DNA of 5,646 nucleotides from a bacterium (GTDB lineage Bacteria > Patescibacteriota > Minisyncoccia > Minisyncoccales > DG-74-3), in the NCBI GenBank assembly GCA_021161025.1, contig JAGHBK010000013.1, positions 1 to 5,646 of the forward strand, given 5' to 3'. The position numbers and the translations under genes are program-made. Below the pieces are notes generated by a model. That model saw nothing but the letters and a program-made list of their open reading frames with translations, ran no database searches and was not told the DNA's origin. Numbering within the stretch: position 1 is the stretch's first letter; every line of letters starts with the position of its first letter. Shown one piece after another: positions 1 through 5,646 of the stretch.

Positions 1-1388
1 AAAATCTTGATTTATGGAAAGAAAAAACTTCTTATGAAGATAATTTATGCCAATTTTGTAAACTTCGTCCGGGAGAAAAAAAAGATTTTAAAGGAGAGAA
101 ACTGAGAGAATGTAAAGAATGTGAAAATTTTAGAGAAATGGCAAAAAAATTTAGAGCGGAAAGAGAAGAAGAATTAGAGAAAAAAGAATTTTGGATAGAA
201 TTTATTGAAAAAATGCGTTATCAAAAAATTGGCGTTTGGAAAGAAAAAAGAACTTCAGAAGACCTACCTCATTTTGAGTTTCCTTTTTCAAGGTTTTGTT
301 TGAGAGATTTTACGGAAAATTTTGAAATAAAGGAAGATTTCAAAGCAATTACTTTAATCAATTTTTATAATTTTGAGGATAAAGAAATAAAAAAGAAACT
401 TAAATTCCTCTTTAATCAATTAAAAGACAAAAAACTTAACTTTTTAAATTCTTATTTTGTAAGTTGGTATTCTACAGAAGATGCGGAAGATTTAGATAAA
501 ATAGATGAAGAGTGTGTCGGTTTAAAAAAGGTCGCTATTTTAAAAGCAGATGTTGACGATTTAGGAGAATTTTTTAGAGATGGAATTGATGTTAAATATA
601 GAACTTTCAGTAGTTTAGCCACTTTTTCGCGGTTTTTAGATTGGTTTTTTAAAGTTTATATTAACTGGTTAGGAGATATTGAAAAAGGACTTGAAAAGAA
701 TATTTGTGAACTGCAAAAATCTGCCAAGTTAAAAGAATTTAGAGAGTCACTTAAATGGAGAGAAAAACTAAAAAAACCAAAAAGGGATATTCAAATTCTT
801 TATTCAGGAGGTGACGATTTAGTAATAATTGGACCTTGGAATGAAATTTTAGATTTTGCTTTAGATTTAGAATGGCTATTTAAAGAATATGTTGGAAGAA
901 ATCCAGATTTACATTTTTCTGCCGGAATGGTAATGGTGGATAAAAAGTTTCCAATCTATAAAGCAATTGAATTAGCAGAAGAAAAATTAAAGAAAGCAAA
1001 AGAAGAAGAAAAAAACAAAGTAAATGTTTTTGAAAGAAACCCGGTATTGTGGGAAAAGTTAAGAGAATCTTTTCAAAATTTTTCTGATTTTTGGGAATTT
1101 AATAAAGAAATTGGGAAAGCAAAATTGAAATATCTATCTAAATCTTTTCTCTATAAGTTGTTAAAATTAAAAAGTATTTATTTTGAAAAAGAAAAAAAAG
1201 GAATTATAGATTTAAAGCCGATAATTTATATTCACTATTTATTGGCTCGGAGTAAAGAAAAAAATTTAAAAGATAATGAAGTCATTAAAAAATATATTGC
1301 TTTACAAAGGTCGGGAAAGCCAGCAAAGGAATTTCAGTATTTGGATATTCCTTTGATTTGGTTAAGTTATCTTTCAAGAGAAAAATAA
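1..1388 (+). CDS. cas10: Cas10/Csm1, large subunit of the type III-A complex (5' end missing)
   Basis: The reading frame is open from the window edge (first full codon at base 3), giving 461 visible residues. The ATG at 138 is an internal Met, because conserved zinc-site residues lie upstream of it. Visible parts in order: a zinc site with Cys16, Cys19, Cys37 and Cys40 (CQFC and CKEC, bases 48-122); a linker; then Palm2, beginning with the metal-binding KADVDDLG strand (DVDD at residues 183-186) and carrying the GGDD signature in YSGGDDLVIIG (residues 269-272, bases 807-818). The SAGMVMV strand, the KFPIY segment and a Lys-rich helix follow, then a helical C-terminal domain from about residue 335. 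In this family GGDD Palm2 converts ATP to cyclic oligoadenylate when target RNA is bound. The N-terminal HD DNase domain and Palm1 would lie upstream, so DNase activity cannot be judged. Csm2 starts 3 bases after the TAA stop. The family call is very secure. Confidence 0.97.
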   Translation, partial: NLDLWKEKTSYEDNLCQFCKLRPGEKKDFKGEKLRECKECENFREMAKKFRAEREEELEKKEFWIEFIEKMRYQKIGVWKEKRTSEDLPHFEFPFSRFCLRDFTENFEIKEDFKAITLINFYNFEDKEIKKKLKFLFNQLKDKKLNFLNSYFVSWYSTEDAEDLDKIDEECVGLKKVAILKADVDDLGEFFRDGIDVKYRTFSSLATFSRFLDWFFKVYINWLGDIEKGLEKNICELQKSAKLKEFRESLKWREKLKKPKRDIQILYSGGDDLVIIGPWNEILDFALDLEWLFKEYVGRNPDLHFSAGMVMVDKKFPIYKAIELAEEKLKKAKEEEKNKVNVFERNPVLWEKLRESFQNFSDFWEFNKEIGKAKLKYLSKSFLYKLLKLKSIYFEKEKKGIIDLKPIIYIHYLLARSKEKNLKDNEVIKKYIALQRSGKPAKEFQYLDIPLIWLSYLSREK

Positions 1389-1391
1389 ATT

Positions 1392-1931
1392 ATGAGGCAT
1401 CAAAATTTTCCTAATAGATTTACTCACCCAAAAAATCAGAATTACTCAGGCAGAGATAGGCAAAATTGGATAGATAGCGATGAGGCAAAAGAACTTTTAA
1501 ATGGAGGTAATTTTATAGAATTTTGTAAAAAAGCAAAAGAAAAGCGCAAAGACATTAGGGAAACCCCTCAAAATTTGGCAAATTCATCAATTGATTTAAG
1601 CAATCCATCAATTACTTTTAATGAATTAAAAATAGCAACACAATGGGCTGCAATATTACAAGCCAGAGGATTTGGAATGAGTAGTTTAAGGAAAATTTTT
1701 GAAATAGTTTCTTCAGGAAAAGTTGAAAGAGCAAAATTTATCTTGGCTTATGAAGTAGGCAGAAAAGAAGAGTTTGCTAAAAGCGGCTTTGGAGAATTTT
1801 TAGAGAAACTTTTGAATGAGATTTCTACCTCTAATGATGACAAAAAAAATAAAAAGGTCGGAAAAATAAAAACTTTTTTAGAAGCAGTAATTGCTTACCA
1901 TAAATTGATAAATCCAAGTTCTAAAGATTAA
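1392..1931 (+). CDS. csm2: Csm2, small subunit of the type III-A complex
   Basis: This 179-residue protein is predicted to be mostly helical after its N-terminus. Its position between cas10 and csm3 and its C-terminal half identify it as Csm2. That half has TFNELKIATQWAAILQ (residues 75-90), a helix containing SLRKIFEIV, and the typical LAYEVGRK segment (residues 119-125), followed by a final helix FLEAVIAYHKLI. In the complex, several Csm2 copies stack alongside the Csm3 filament and contact target RNA; no catalytic role is known. The first 70 or so residues are rich in Asn, Gln and charged residues (for example FPNRFTHPKNQNY) and make the protein longer than many Csm2 proteins, which are usually about 120-160 residues. 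The ATG at 1392 is the first start after the cas10 stop; a weak AAGAG near 1376-1380 is the only possible ribosome site. Csm2 sequences diverge, so the name rests on context as well as motifs. Confidence 0.9.
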   Translation: MRHQNFPNRFTHPKNQNYSGRDRQNWIDSDEAKELLNGGNFIEFCKKAKEKRKDIRETPQNLANSSIDLSNPSITFNELKIATQWAAILQARGFGMSSLRKIFEIVSSGKVERAKFILAYEVGRKEEFAKSGFGEFLEKLLNEISTSNDDKKNKKVGKIKTFLEAVIAYHKLINPSSKD

Positions 1932-1939
1932 TAAAAAAT

Positions 1940-2767
1940 ATGACCGAAAAAGAAAATAAAAATTTAGAATTTTACGGAAAAGTAATCATTGAATTAAAGA
2001 TTAAAGCAGAGACAGGGCTTCATATTGGAGGTAGTAGTGAAGTCGCAAAAATTGGAGGAGTTGATAATTGTGTAATTAGAGATCCAAATAGTAATTTACC
2101 TTATATTCCTGGAAGTTCTTTGAAAGGAAAAGTTAGGAGTTTGTTGGAAAAGTTTTTAGGAAAGGTATCCGAAGACGGAGAAGTTCATTCTTGTAAAGAA
2201 ACTAATTGCGAGATTTGTAGAGTTTTTGGCTCAAAGGATTTAGGAGAAGGGCGAGTAATTTTTAGAGATTTTTCTTTAACGGAAAATTCTAAGAAAGAAT
2301 TAGAAAAAAAACGTAACGAAACAGGGTCAGATACAGAAATTAAAGTAGAAAATGTAATTAATCGCCTTACTTCTCAATCTACCAATTTAAGAACAATAGA
2401 GCGAGTTCCAAAAGGCACCGAATTTAAAGGGGAAATAATCTACAACTTTGTTAAAAAATTAGGACAGGATGATTTTTTAGAGAAGGATTTAAAAAATCTT
2501 TTTGCCGGACTAAAACTTTTACAGGATGATTATTTGGGAGGAAGTGGTTCAAGAGGGTATGGAAAAGTAAAGATAGATGTAGGAGAGGTAAAAGTTAGAA
2601 AGAGAGATTATTATTTTGGAAAGAAGGAAGAAGAAAGAAAAATAATTGAAAAGAGAGAAGAAAAAAAAGAAGAAAGAAAAGGAGATGAGAATAATTTAGG
2701 CATTGATATTGAAAAATGTATTAAAGAAATCGAAGATTTTTTTCGAAACAAAATAAAACCTGAATAA
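1940..2767 (+). CDS. csm3: Csm3, backbone RAMP subunit and target-RNA endonuclease
   Basis: This 275-residue RAMP protein matches Csm3 closely. The N-terminal part has TGLHIGGS (residues 25-32) and GGVDNCVIRDP, in which Asp42 aligns with the Asp33 of Streptococcus thermophilus Csm3 that cleaves target RNA every 6 nt. The motif IPGSSLKGKVR (residues 56-66) follows. His83, Cys85, Cys90 and Cys93 look like the zinc site known in this family. The glycine-rich loop GGSGSRGYGKV is at residues 200-210. Several copies form the crRNA-binding backbone. After about residue 220 comes a tail of about 55 residues, strongly Lys/Glu-rich up to about residue 250 and then a predicted helix; common Csm3 proteins are about 215-240 residues and end near here. 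The start follows the csm2 stop by 8 bases with no Shine-Dalgarno sequence, and csm4 begins directly after its stop. The active site appears intact. Confidence 0.97.
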   Translation: MTEKENKNLEFYGKVIIELKIKAETGLHIGGSSEVAKIGGVDNCVIRDPNSNLPYIPGSSLKGKVRSLLEKFLGKVSEDGEVHSCKETNCEICRVFGSKDLGEGRVIFRDFSLTENSKKELEKKRNETGSDTEIKVENVINRLTSQSTNLRTIERVPKGTEFKGEIIYNFVKKLGQDDFLEKDLKNLFAGLKLLQDDYLGGSGSRGYGKVKIDVGEVKVRKRDYYFGKKEEERKIIEKREEKKEERKGDENNLGIDIEKCIKEIEDFFRNKIKPE

Positions 2768-3775
2768 ATGAAGTTAAAAATTTTTAAACTTTATTTTAAA
2801 ACTCCTTGTCATTTTGGAGAAAGAGGTTTAGGTTTGGAGAAAACTTCAGTTATTTTACATTCAGATAGCATTTTTAATGCTCTAATTAATGCTTGGGCTT
2901 TTTTATTTGGAAAAGAAAATTTGGAAAAATTTTTGGTTGAAGAATATAAAGAACCTTCTTTTTTAATTACTTCTGGATTTCCTTTTAACAAAGATGATTT
3001 TTATTTTCCCAGAGTTCAATGGAGGTTTCCGGCAAAAGAAAAAATTATTGAGAAAAAAGGAAGAAAAAAATTGAAGAAATTGGAGTTTATTAAAAAAGAT
3101 TTATTTGAAAAATGGATAAATGAAAAAGAAGTAGAAAGGGAAAAAAATTCAGAAGCATTAGAGGATTTAGATTTTATAAAAGAAGATTTAATTCCTAAAA
3201 ATCAACTTTCAAGAATAAATAGCAGTTCTAAACAACTTTATAGTTTAGGTGTAATTAAATTTAAAGAAAATTCTGGAATTTGGTTTGGAATAGAAGAAAA
3301 AAAAGAAGGGATAGTTAAAAATTGGATTCTTCCTGGCTTAAAATTTTTACAAGATCAAGGGATCGGCGCTAAAAGAACTTGGGGATTGGGAAAATTTGAA
3401 TTTGAAGAAAAAGAAATAGAAATAAAGATGCCAGAAAAGTCAGAAAAATTTGTAAACTTAAGTGTAGTGTTTCCAAAAGAAAATGATTTAAGCTTAATTA
3501 AAAATACTTTTATCAAAAACACCTCTTGGTTTAGATGGCATTTAATTACAAGAGGAGGGTATCCGGTTTATTCTCCTTTTGCTGAAAGTTTTTCTTTAAG
3601 AAAACCTTTAATAAAAATGATTGGAGAAGGAAGCGTTTTGCCAGAAATAAAAGGAGACGTTTTAAAAATTCCAGAAAATGAAGAAATTTTAAGAAAAATA
3701 GATTTTCCTCATTTTGTTTATCACTATGGAAGAGGTTTTTTAATTCCAGCAAAACTAAAAGAAAATTATGAGTGA
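2768..3775 (+). CDS. csm4: Csm4, RAMP subunit that binds the crRNA 5' handle
   Basis: This 335-residue RAMP protein is the Cas5-like subunit of the type III-A complex, which contacts Cas10 and the 5' handle of the crRNA. Diagnostic features are an N-terminal beta strand followed by CHFGERG (residues 14-20), the HSDSIFNALINAW helix (residues 31-43; family HSDTLF), the segment FYFPRVQ (residues 78-84), a Lys-rich stretch at about 90-125, and the glycine-rich loop GIGAKRTWGLGKF (residues 198-210). A second, more degenerate RAMP fold follows, with GGYPVYSPF (residues 263-271) and a C-terminal HYGRGFLIP. No catalytic residue is expected. The ATG sits immediately after the csm3 TAA stop with no gap, and the gene ends in TGA inside the csm5 start, so it is probably translated by ribosomes that also translate its neighbours. 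It is the only complete gene here that ends in TGA. Confidence 0.95.
   Translation: MKLKIFKLYFKTPCHFGERGLGLEKTSVILHSDSIFNALINAWAFLFGKENLEKFLVEEYKEPSFLITSGFPFNKDDFYFPRVQWRFPAKEKIIEKKGRKKLKKLEFIKKDLFEKWINEKEVEREKNSEALEDLDFIKEDLIPKNQLSRINSSSKQLYSLGVIKFKENSGIWFGIEEKKEGIVKNWILPGLKFLQDQGIGAKRTWGLGKFEFEEKEIEIKMPEKSEKFVNLSVVFPKENDLSLIKNTFIKNTSWFRWHLITRGGYPVYSPFAESFSLRKPLIKMIGEGSVLPEIKGDVLKIPENEEILRKIDFPHFVYHYGRGFLIPAKLKENYE
3768..3775 (+). promoter_or_regulatory. csm4/csm5 overlap, probable translational coupling site
   Basis: The sequence ATGAGTGA holds the csm5 start (ATG at 3768) and the csm4 stop (TGA at 3773-3775) in different frames. There is no Shine-Dalgarno sequence just upstream (AAAGAAAATT), so reinitiation by ribosomes ending csm4 is the likely way csm5 is translated. 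This is inferred from the arrangement. Confidence 0.6.
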
Positions 3776-4892
3776 AAAACTTTTTCAAAAATACAAAGTA
3801 GAAATTGAACTTTTGTCTCCTCTTTTTATTGGAAGCGGAAAAGAGTGGTATCCGAATGAATATTATTGGGATAAAGAAAAAGAGAATTTTCTTTATTTGG
3901 TTAATTTTGAAAAATTGAGGGAAAAATGCAGAGAAAAAAATATTGATCTTTTACATTCACTCAAAGAAAAAAGATTTTTTGAAAAAATTTCTTCTCCTTC
4001 GGTAAAAGGAGAAGTGAAAAGTTTTATTTTAACTAAATTTATAAAAGAAAATAGAATTCCTTTAAATAAGATTACCGAAAAAGCATTTGAAGTAAAAAGA
4101 GATCTTAAGAAATCAGTAAAAAGTTTTCCTTCGATTAGAGAGTTTATTAAAGACGGAAATGGAAATTATTTTATTCCCGGTTCTTCTTTGAAAGGATGTT
4201 TTAGAACTTTGTATTTGTGGAAAGAAGTTTCTTTTTTATCTGAAGAGGAAAAAAGTGAATTGATAAAATTCAATGAAAGGAAAATAAAGTTTAGAAAAAA
4301 GGCTTCTGATGAGTTTCAAAATAAAGTAGAAAGAAAGTATAACTCATTGTTCCAAAAGATTAGATTTTCAGATTTTTATTTCAAGGATCTTGAAGTAAGT
4401 ATTACTCAAATTTTTAGGGGAAGAATTCCGCAATTTATAGAAGTAGTGGAAAAAGGAAAAGCAACCGGAGAAATTTGGATTGAAAAATTTCCTCAAGAAA
4501 TAGAGGAAATAAAACTAAAAAGATTTAGAGAAATTTCAATAGAACTTTTAAAAACGCTGAATAAAAGTAGAAATGTCGGAGTAAAAAACCAAATGGAAAT
4601 AAAAGATCAAATAAAAATAATAGAAGAAGTTTCTTCCTTAAAAGAAAACGAAACGATAATCCGGTTAGGTTTCGGGAAAGGATTTGATTTTACTACAGTA
4701 GGAGATTGGATAAAGAAAAATTTAGGTGATGAAGGGTTGAGGCTATGGTTTGAGTCAAAAAATAGACGGTTTAGTAAAAAGGCAAAAGAAGTTCTTAGAA
4801 AAGATCCTTTAAATTTTCCATTAACTTATTGGAAAGTTTATGATAAAACACCTTTTTTGGGTTGGGTAAAATTAACTTTTGAAAAAATTTAA
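3768..4892 (+). CDS. csm5: Csm5, RAMP subunit at the crRNA 3' end
   Basis: This 374-residue RAMP protein is the Cas7-like subunit that caps the 3' end of the crRNA in type III-A complexes; it is linked to crRNA 3' maturation through recruited host nucleases. The N-terminus has VEIELLSPLFIGSGKEWYP (residues 11-29), a pattern usual for Csm5. The RAMP motif IPGSSLKGCFRT at residues 136-147 resembles the Csm3 motif at residues 56-66. SDFYFKDLEVSITQIFRG (residues 201-218) and the glycine-rich RLGFGKGFDFTTVGDW (residues 299-314) follow, and the TPFLGWVKL C-terminus is typical. No catalytic site is evident. The chosen start overlaps the csm4 stop by 8 bases, and the CARF gene begins 2 bases after its TAA stop. 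A perfect 9-bp hairpin lies inside the gene at 3991-4014. Confidence 0.95.
   Translation: MSEKLFQKYKVEIELLSPLFIGSGKEWYPNEYYWDKEKENFLYLVNFEKLREKCREKNIDLLHSLKEKRFFEKISSPSVKGEVKSFILTKFIKENRIPLNKITEKAFEVKRDLKKSVKSFPSIREFIKDGNGNYFIPGSSLKGCFRTLYLWKEVSFLSEEEKSELIKFNERKIKFRKKASDEFQNKVERKYNSLFQKIRFSDFYFKDLEVSITQIFRGRIPQFIEVVEKGKATGEIWIEKFPQEIEEIKLKRFREISIELLKTLNKSRNVGVKNQMEIKDQIKIIEEVSSLKENETIIRLGFGKGFDFTTVGDWIKKNLGDEGLRLWFESKNRRFSKKAKEVLRKDPLNFPLTYWKVYDKTPFLGWVKLTFEKI
3991..4014 (+). repeat. Perfect 9-bp inverted repeat inside csm5
   Basis: CTTCTCCTT (3991-3999) and AAGGAGAAG (4006-4014) are exact reverse complements separated by the 6-base loop CGGTAA. The hairpin encodes part of SSPSVKGEVK in csm5. 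No T-run follows directly, so it is not a typical intrinsic terminator. It may be chance in purine-rich coding DNA or a local mRNA structure. The right arm contains AAGGAG, a Shine-Dalgarno-like sequence, but no in-frame start is placed to use it and the stem would hide it. Confidence 0.5.
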
Positions 4893-4894
4893 TT

Positions 4895-5646
4895 ATGGCA
4901 AAAAAATTTATTTTTCTTACAAATATAGGAAATAGTGATATAGAAGAACTTAAAGGAGAAAAGAAGAAATTTTTTGAAACAACTAAAAGAATTTTAGAAG
5001 AAAATAAATGGGAGAATTTAACTTTAGGAATTTTAGAACCTGAAATTGAAGAATTAGAAAAAAGATATGAAGATTTTTCTTTTTCTAAAATATTTCTTTT
5101 TGGAACAAAACAAGAACCTTCTTATTCTCAAGATACTATTTATGCAGCAGAGATTGCGAAAAGAAAAATTATTTCAAGGTTTAATCTAAACAAAGAAGAA
5201 GTAGAGATAATTCCCATCAAGAAAAATCCGGCAGATTTTGATAAAATGCAGGTTTTTTATAAAGATTTTTTGGAAGGATTAAAGGAAATTTTAAATGAAA
5301 ATACAGATCTGGTTGTTTCAATTACTGGAGGAACGCCTGCTCAAAATTTTTCTTTGCTTTTAAATTCCATCTTTCTTTTTCCGGAAAAAGTAAAAGCGGT
5401 TTATCTTTTCAGGGGACAGAAAAAACCAAAATTTTTAAATATAAATCAGGAGATTTTTAATGAAATTGTAGAAAAACAAATTCAAATTTTAAAAGAAAAC
5501 GAACTTTTTTATCCCTCAATTAAGTTAATTGAAAAATGGCCCTTTTCATTCACTTATGATGAAAAAATAAAATTAGAATTTTCTTCTGCTATTTCGCAAT
5601 TTAATTTTCAAAAAGCAAAAGAAATTTTAGAGAATTATCCACGTTT
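4895..5646 (+). CDS. CARF-domain ancillary protein, Csm6-like (3' end missing)
   Basis: The frame from the ATG at 4895 stays open to the window edge, giving 250 residues with no stop. The N-terminus MAKKFIFLTNIGNSD forms the first strand and loop of a CARF-like Rossmann fold. FLFGTKQ (residues 67-73) and QDTIYAAE (residues 79-86) follow, then VVSITGGTPAQN (residues 140-151), the Thr-Gly-Gly-Thr ligand loop typical of CARF proteins of the Csm6/Csx1 type. The CARF part seems to end near residue 180. Then come Glu/Lys-rich helices, ending in FNFQKAKEILENY, which looks like a helical linker. By family knowledge, CARF binds cyclic oligoadenylate made by Cas10 and switches on a C-terminal effector, often a HEPN RNase. 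That effector domain lies beyond base 5646, so its type is unknown; csm6 is the likely name from position, but Csx1, Card1-like or another CARF fusion remain possible. Confidence 0.85.
   Translation, partial: MAKKFIFLTNIGNSDIEELKGEKKKFFETTKRILEENKWENLTLGILEPEIEELEKRYEDFSFSKIFLFGTKQEPSYSQDTIYAAEIAKRKIISRFNLNKEEVEIIPIKKNPADFDKMQVFYKDFLEGLKEILNENTDLVVSITGGTPAQNFSLLLNSIFLFPEKVKAVYLFRGQKKPKFLNINQEIFNEIVEKQIQILKENELFYPSIKLIEKWPFSFTYDEKIKLEFSSAISQFNFQKAKEILENYPR

Noticed and set aside
138..140. ATG at 138 as the start of a separate 416-residue gene
   Set aside because: The same frame is open back to the window edge and upstream codons encode the CQFC/CKEC zinc-site cysteines expected in Csm1, so this Met is internal to cas10.
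2101..2140. Similarity between csm3 (around 2101-2140) and csm5 (around 4171-4205) as a possible recent duplication
   Set aside because: The shared IPGSSLKG is a general RAMP-family motif; the flanking DNA and protein differ, so this is ancient paralogy rather than a recent repeat.
2809..2991. Minus-strand open frame of 60 codons inside csm4
   Set aside because: It lies opposite the well-conserved HSDSIF region of csm4, has no recognisable domain, and is a by-product of the coding bias on the + strand.
3773..3775. Possible recoded TGA (as in some candidate-phylum bacteria)
   Set aside because: TGA ends csm4 at the expected length right at the csm5 start, and no in-frame TGA occurs inside the other genes, so the standard bacterial code fits.
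3546..3788. Minus-strand open frame of 80 codons across the csm4/csm5 junction
   Set aside because: The translation is a Leu/Phe/Lys-rich low-complexity sequence typical of the reverse of A-rich coding DNA, and it covers the overlap of two real genes.
4895..4910. 16-base sequence ATGGCAAAAAAATTTA identical at 138-153 and 4895-4910
   Set aside because: Both copies encode MAKKF in Lys-rich AT-rich DNA and the identity stops at once on both sides, so chance is the simplest explanation; it is not a mobile-element or attachment repeat.

Overview
This window holds the effector part of a type III-A (Csm) CRISPR-Cas operon. All genes lie on the + strand and are packed end to end: cas10/csm1 (5' end cut by the window edge), csm2, csm3, csm4, csm5, and a CARF-domain protein, probably a Csm6-like ancillary nuclease, whose 3' end is cut off at base 5646. 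Gaps between genes are 3, 8, 0, -8 and 2 bases, so there is no room for internal promoters or terminators. The whole window reads as one transcription unit whose promoter lies upstream of base 1.

How the parts should work together, from established knowledge of type III-A systems: Csm3 forms the backbone along the crRNA and cuts target RNA, Csm2 lines the target strand, Csm4 with Cas10 holds the crRNA 5' handle, and Csm5 caps the 3' end. When target RNA binds, the Cas10 Palm2 domain (GGDD at 807-818) makes cyclic oligoadenylate from ATP. The CARF protein encoded just downstream of csm5 is the likely receiver of that signal. The key residues are visible: Cas10 GGDD and a four-Cys zinc site, Csm3 Asp42 (the equivalent of the target-cleaving Asp33 of Streptococcus Csm3), and the RAMP glycine-rich loops of Csm3, Csm4 and Csm5. 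Nothing looks broken, so the system appears functional as far as it can be seen.

Organism: the DNA is very AT-rich (about a quarter to 30% G+C by eye) and the coding strand is purine-rich. Proteins are heavy in Lys, Glu, Ile and Phe and poor in Gln and His, Arg is mostly AGA, and stops are mainly TAA with one TGA (csm4) used as a genuine stop. None of the five visible gene starts has a convincing Shine-Dalgarno sequence. This fits an AT-rich bacterium, possibly thermophilic or from an uncultivated lineage, but the sequence does not fix the taxon.

Not present in the window: CRISPR repeats, cas1/cas2, cas6, tRNA or rRNA genes, and mobile elements. There is no non-coding stretch longer than 8 bases. 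The most distinctive points are the long charged C-terminal tail on Csm3, the long N-terminal arm on Csm2, and the CARF gene running off the right edge.
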